Positions 61,841 to 64,000 of a stretch of 64,000 nt of DNA are shown here, piece by piece (positions within the stretch are counted from its first letter, which is position 1; every line of letters starts with the position of its first letter). The notes beneath the pieces were generated by a model. That model was not told where the DNA came from, did not search any database, and was given only the letters and a program-made list of their open reading frames with translations. The translations under genes and the position numbers were made by a program. The stretch comes from Rhodopirellula sp. (GTDB taxonomy: Bacteria > Planctomycetota > Planctomycetia > Pirellulales > Thermoguttaceae). The stretch spans positions 1-64,000 of the forward strand of contig JAAYEH010000471.1 of the NCBI GenBank assembly GCA_012728855.1. The letters are read 5' to 3'.

Positions 61841-64000
61841 ATGTGCCGAGCCGTTCGAGCCCTAGTGATCGTCACTGCCGTTGCAGCGTCGGCGGCTGCT
61901 TTTCTGGGTTGCCCGTCCGCGGCACGCGCGCAGATCAGCGGCGAAGCCTATATGGGCGAGCCGTTCGGCGTCGGCCGCCTCGAGATCGAACTGCCGGAGT
62001 CCTTGCAGCCCGAAGTATTGGGTCTGGACGGAATCAAGATCGTCGAACGCGACGGCAGGATCTTCTACCCGGTGATCGACCGCCGCCGCCTGCCGCCGTT
62101 GGCCAAGGAACTTGCCGATCAATTGCCGCTGCGAGGCGGGCCGATCCGCGAACTGGCCGGAGGTGTCTTGCGAAATCTTGTTTCGGCCTCGCCGCGGAAA
62201 GCGGAACTGCTGTTTCTCTTTCGCGGCGCGGAACCGCTGGAAATCACGCTTCAGTTCAGCACCCAAGCCGCGGGACAACTGGCGCCGGCGACAAACCCTC
62301 GCTCCCATAACGGCCTGCTGCGGAAGTGGTGGGATGAATATACCGCCACGCCCGGCCTGCTGGCCCACAAGCCCGATTGCCCGCCGCTGGTGGAGAACTA
62401 CTTGAAGGCGATGCTCGCCCGGCGGCTTGAGCTTCGCCTGCCGGAACCGCCCGCGCCGGTCGGCTTGCAGGCCCAGGTGGAAAAGCAGTTCGGTCTGGCA
62501 ACGGGGACCGAAGCGGTTCGCGTTGCGCTGGCGCGGGATCGCATGCTCGGCCGATCCCCACTGGACCAGCCCGCCGACCAACCGACGCCGGAACCGCTTG
62601 GTGTGCCGCCGTTGGAGATCCCGGAGATTGCCGGCGAGGTGGCCGTGGAGTCTTTGGCCGCGCGGGTTCCAGCGGAATGTCTCTACGTCCGCTTTGGCAG
62701 CTTTTCCAATTTCCTCTGGTTTCAAGACATGCTCGCGCAATGGGGAGGCGATCTGCAAAACCTCGTTGCGCTGCGCGGCTTGGACTACCAGACGAGCAAA
62801 CGATTCGAAGAGCAATTGGTCATGAAGACCTCGGTGGTGTCGAAGCTCTTCGGTGATGCAGTCGTCGCCGACGTCGCCATTATTGGAACCGACTTGCTAT
62901 TCCAGGACGGCGGCGCCTACGGCCTGCTCTTCGAGGCCCGCAACACCGCCATGCTGGGCAACGATATCGCCCGTCAACGGTTGGAGCGAGTTCGCAAGAA
63001 CGACGGCATCGTGGAGGAGAAACTCACTGTCGCGGATCGTCCGGTCTCCCTGCTGACGACGCCCGACGGATCCGTGCGATCCTATTACGTCGCCGAGGGC
63101 AATTACCATTTGGTGACCACCTCGAAGACGCTCGTGCAGCGGTTCCTGCAAACGGATCCCGATCGGCGCTGCCTCGCCGACTCGGCCGATTTCCGCCACG
63201 CGCGGAGCCTGATGCCGCTCGACCGCAAAGACACCGTGCTGGTCTATCTCTCCGACGCTTTCTTCCGCAACCTGGTCAGCCCCCAGTATCGCATCGAAAC
63301 GCTGCGTCGCGTGCAAGCCCTGGCCGATCTCGAACTCGTTCAAATGGCGGTGCTCGCGGCGGCGGCGGAGGGCAAGCCCGCGGAATCGATCGAGCAGCTT
63401 GTGGCCGGTGGCCTTCTGCCGCCGGAATTCGGCCCGCGCCCGGACGGCAGCCGGGCGGTGTTTGAAAAGGGGGAAGTCCGCGACTCGCTCCGCGGTCGCC
63501 GCGGCTTCTTCACGCCGATTCCCGACGTCCCGGTCGCGGCGGCAACGGCCGCCGAGTCGGAAGCGTTCCGCGAATTCGCCGAGTTCTACCGTGCCAACTG
63601 GCAGCGGCTCGATCCGATCGTCGTCGGAATCAAGCGTCACGCGCTGGCGGGCCGGCGCGAGCGGATTGTGATCGACGCCCGCATGACCCCGATGGCCAAG
63701 GCGAACTACGAGCAGATCGCCAAGAATTTCGGTCCTGCCGACGCGAGGCAATTGAAGCCGGTGCCGGGCGATATCATCGCCCTTGATTGGGTCCGTCCGG
63801 ACGACCGGCTCTTCGGCGGACTGAAGGATTTCGGAAACCCGTTCGACGGATTGAGCGGCCTGATTTTGCCAGAGGGCGGATTGCGCAACGTGCTGGTCGG
63901 ATACGTGGGCACGACCGGCGAACCGGGACTGCTGGGCTTCCTCGACCGCCGCATGGGGCCGCCCGATGCCAACGGCATGGCCAGCGCACCGGTCGGCATC
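61841..64000 (+). CDS. Large secreted protein of unknown function (first 720 codons, runs off the window)
   Basis: The ATG at 61841 has GGAGG about 9 bases upstream, and the frame is open to the last base. The N-terminus VIVTAVAASAAAFLGCPSAA is a signal peptide with a possible lipobox (FLGC). About residues 30-200 are a mixed domain (GKLEIELPES-like RLEIELPESLQPEVLGL); further on come VPAECLYVRFGSFSNFLWFQ, MKTSVVSKLFGDAVVADVAI, DGGAYGLLFEARN and NYHLVTTSKTLVQRFLQT. The latter features are reminiscent of large planctomycete proteins that carry DUF3352-type repeats, but I do not recognise the family with certainty. No catalytic motif is evident. Confidence 0.8.
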   Translation, partial: MCRAVRALVIVTAVAASAAAFLGCPSAARAQISGEAYMGEPFGVGRLEIELPESLQPEVLGLDGIKIVERDGRIFYPVIDRRRLPPLAKELADQLPLRGGPIRELAGGVLRNLVSASPRKAELLFLFRGAEPLEITLQFSTQAAGQLAPATNPRSHNGLLRKWWDEYTATPGLLAHKPDCPPLVENYLKAMLARRLELRLPEPPAPVGLQAQVEKQFGLATGTEAVRVALARDRMLGRSPLDQPADQPTPEPLGVPPLEIPEIAGEVAVESLAARVPAECLYVRFGSFSNFLWFQDMLAQWGGDLQNLVALRGLDYQTSKRFEEQLVMKTSVVSKLFGDAVVADVAIIGTDLLFQDGGAYGLLFEARNTAMLGNDIARQRLERVRKNDGIVEEKLTVADRPVSLLTTPDGSVRSYYVAEGNYHLVTTSKTLVQRFLQTDPDRRCLADSADFRHARSLMPLDRKDTVLVYLSDAFFRNLVSPQYRIETLRRVQALADLELVQMAVLAAAAEGKPAESIEQLVAGGLLPPEFGPRPDGSRAVFEKGEVRDSLRGRRGFFTPIPDVPVAAATAAESEAFREFAEFYRANWQRLDPIVVGIKRHALAGRRERIVIDARMTPMAKANYEQIAKNFGPADARQLKPVPGDIIALDWVRPDDRLFGGLKDFGNPFDGLSGLILPEGGLRNVLVGYVGTTGEPGLLGFLDRRMGPPDANGMASAPVGI

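Overview
The window looks like chromosomal DNA of a planctomycete, probably of the Pirellulales type. The evidence is a giant secreted protein with the LEDRRLLS N-terminal motif, an ECF sigma factor overlapping a giant Ser/Thr kinase-WD40-TPR gene, three sulfatases in a row, twin-arginine Gfo/Idh/MocA and TIM-barrel proteins, a flagellar export operon, and GC-rich DNA crowded with hairpin repeats. Nothing here fixes the species.

Layout. 1-1857 (-): start of a giant secreted beta-propeller/cadherin-like protein, cut by the window edge. 2006-3010: heptamer minisatellite, REP-like hairpins and a RAYT/IS200-like transposase. 3190-9352 (-): kinase-WD40-TPR, its ECF sigma factor and two tiny homologues of the kinase N-terminus. 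9643-10188 (+): a sigma/WD40 chimera that looks like a deletion scar. 10448-15711 (+): beta-helix protein, Gfo/Idh/MocA oxidoreductase and UroD-like protein. 15841-18265: a decayed island in which a nitrilase fragment, a split IS66 transposase, a 113-bp MITE with 10-bp target duplication and an AT-richer GT39-like gene with an internal stop are nested. 18370-20595: rhomboid protease and a decayed secreted protein. 20838-31952 (-): housekeeping genes (uvrA, ligA, cupin, murD, CPBP protease, pgsA, rimO, TIM-barrel protein). 32078-37580 (-): flagellar genes fliL, fliN, fliO, fliP, fliQ, fliR, flhB, without fliM between fliL and fliN. 37995-41768 (+): ECF-type nickel/cobalt importer. 41857-44479: sodium/solute symporter and convergent hisN-type phosphatase. 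44723-49255 (+): HlyD adaptor, ATPase and two FtsX/MacB-type permeases. 49404-54311 (+): three sulfatases. 54507-64000: Tat-exported protein, a TPR protein with a histidine kinase and response regulator, a 54-aa TTG-start gene, an esterase-like hydrolase, and a large secreted protein cut by the right edge.

The least ordinary signal is a set of dispersed hairpin elements of about 94-103 bp. One family has a conserved asymmetric core (GGGGACTGGCTC to GTGCCTGTCCCC). Its outer arms differ from copy to copy, yet within each copy the two arms pair. A 50-bp core at 4435-4484 lies in frame inside the kinase gene and is the exact reverse complement of the cores at 40256-40305 and 51152-51201. A related hairpin (6115-6217) interrupts a WD40 repeat of the same gene without breaking the frame. 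Other families occur at 39533/43541, 20631-20778, 19228 and 46152. They remodel gene starts (nickel-transport gene, ABC ATPase), form the end of at least one stop codon, and sit where terminators would be expected.
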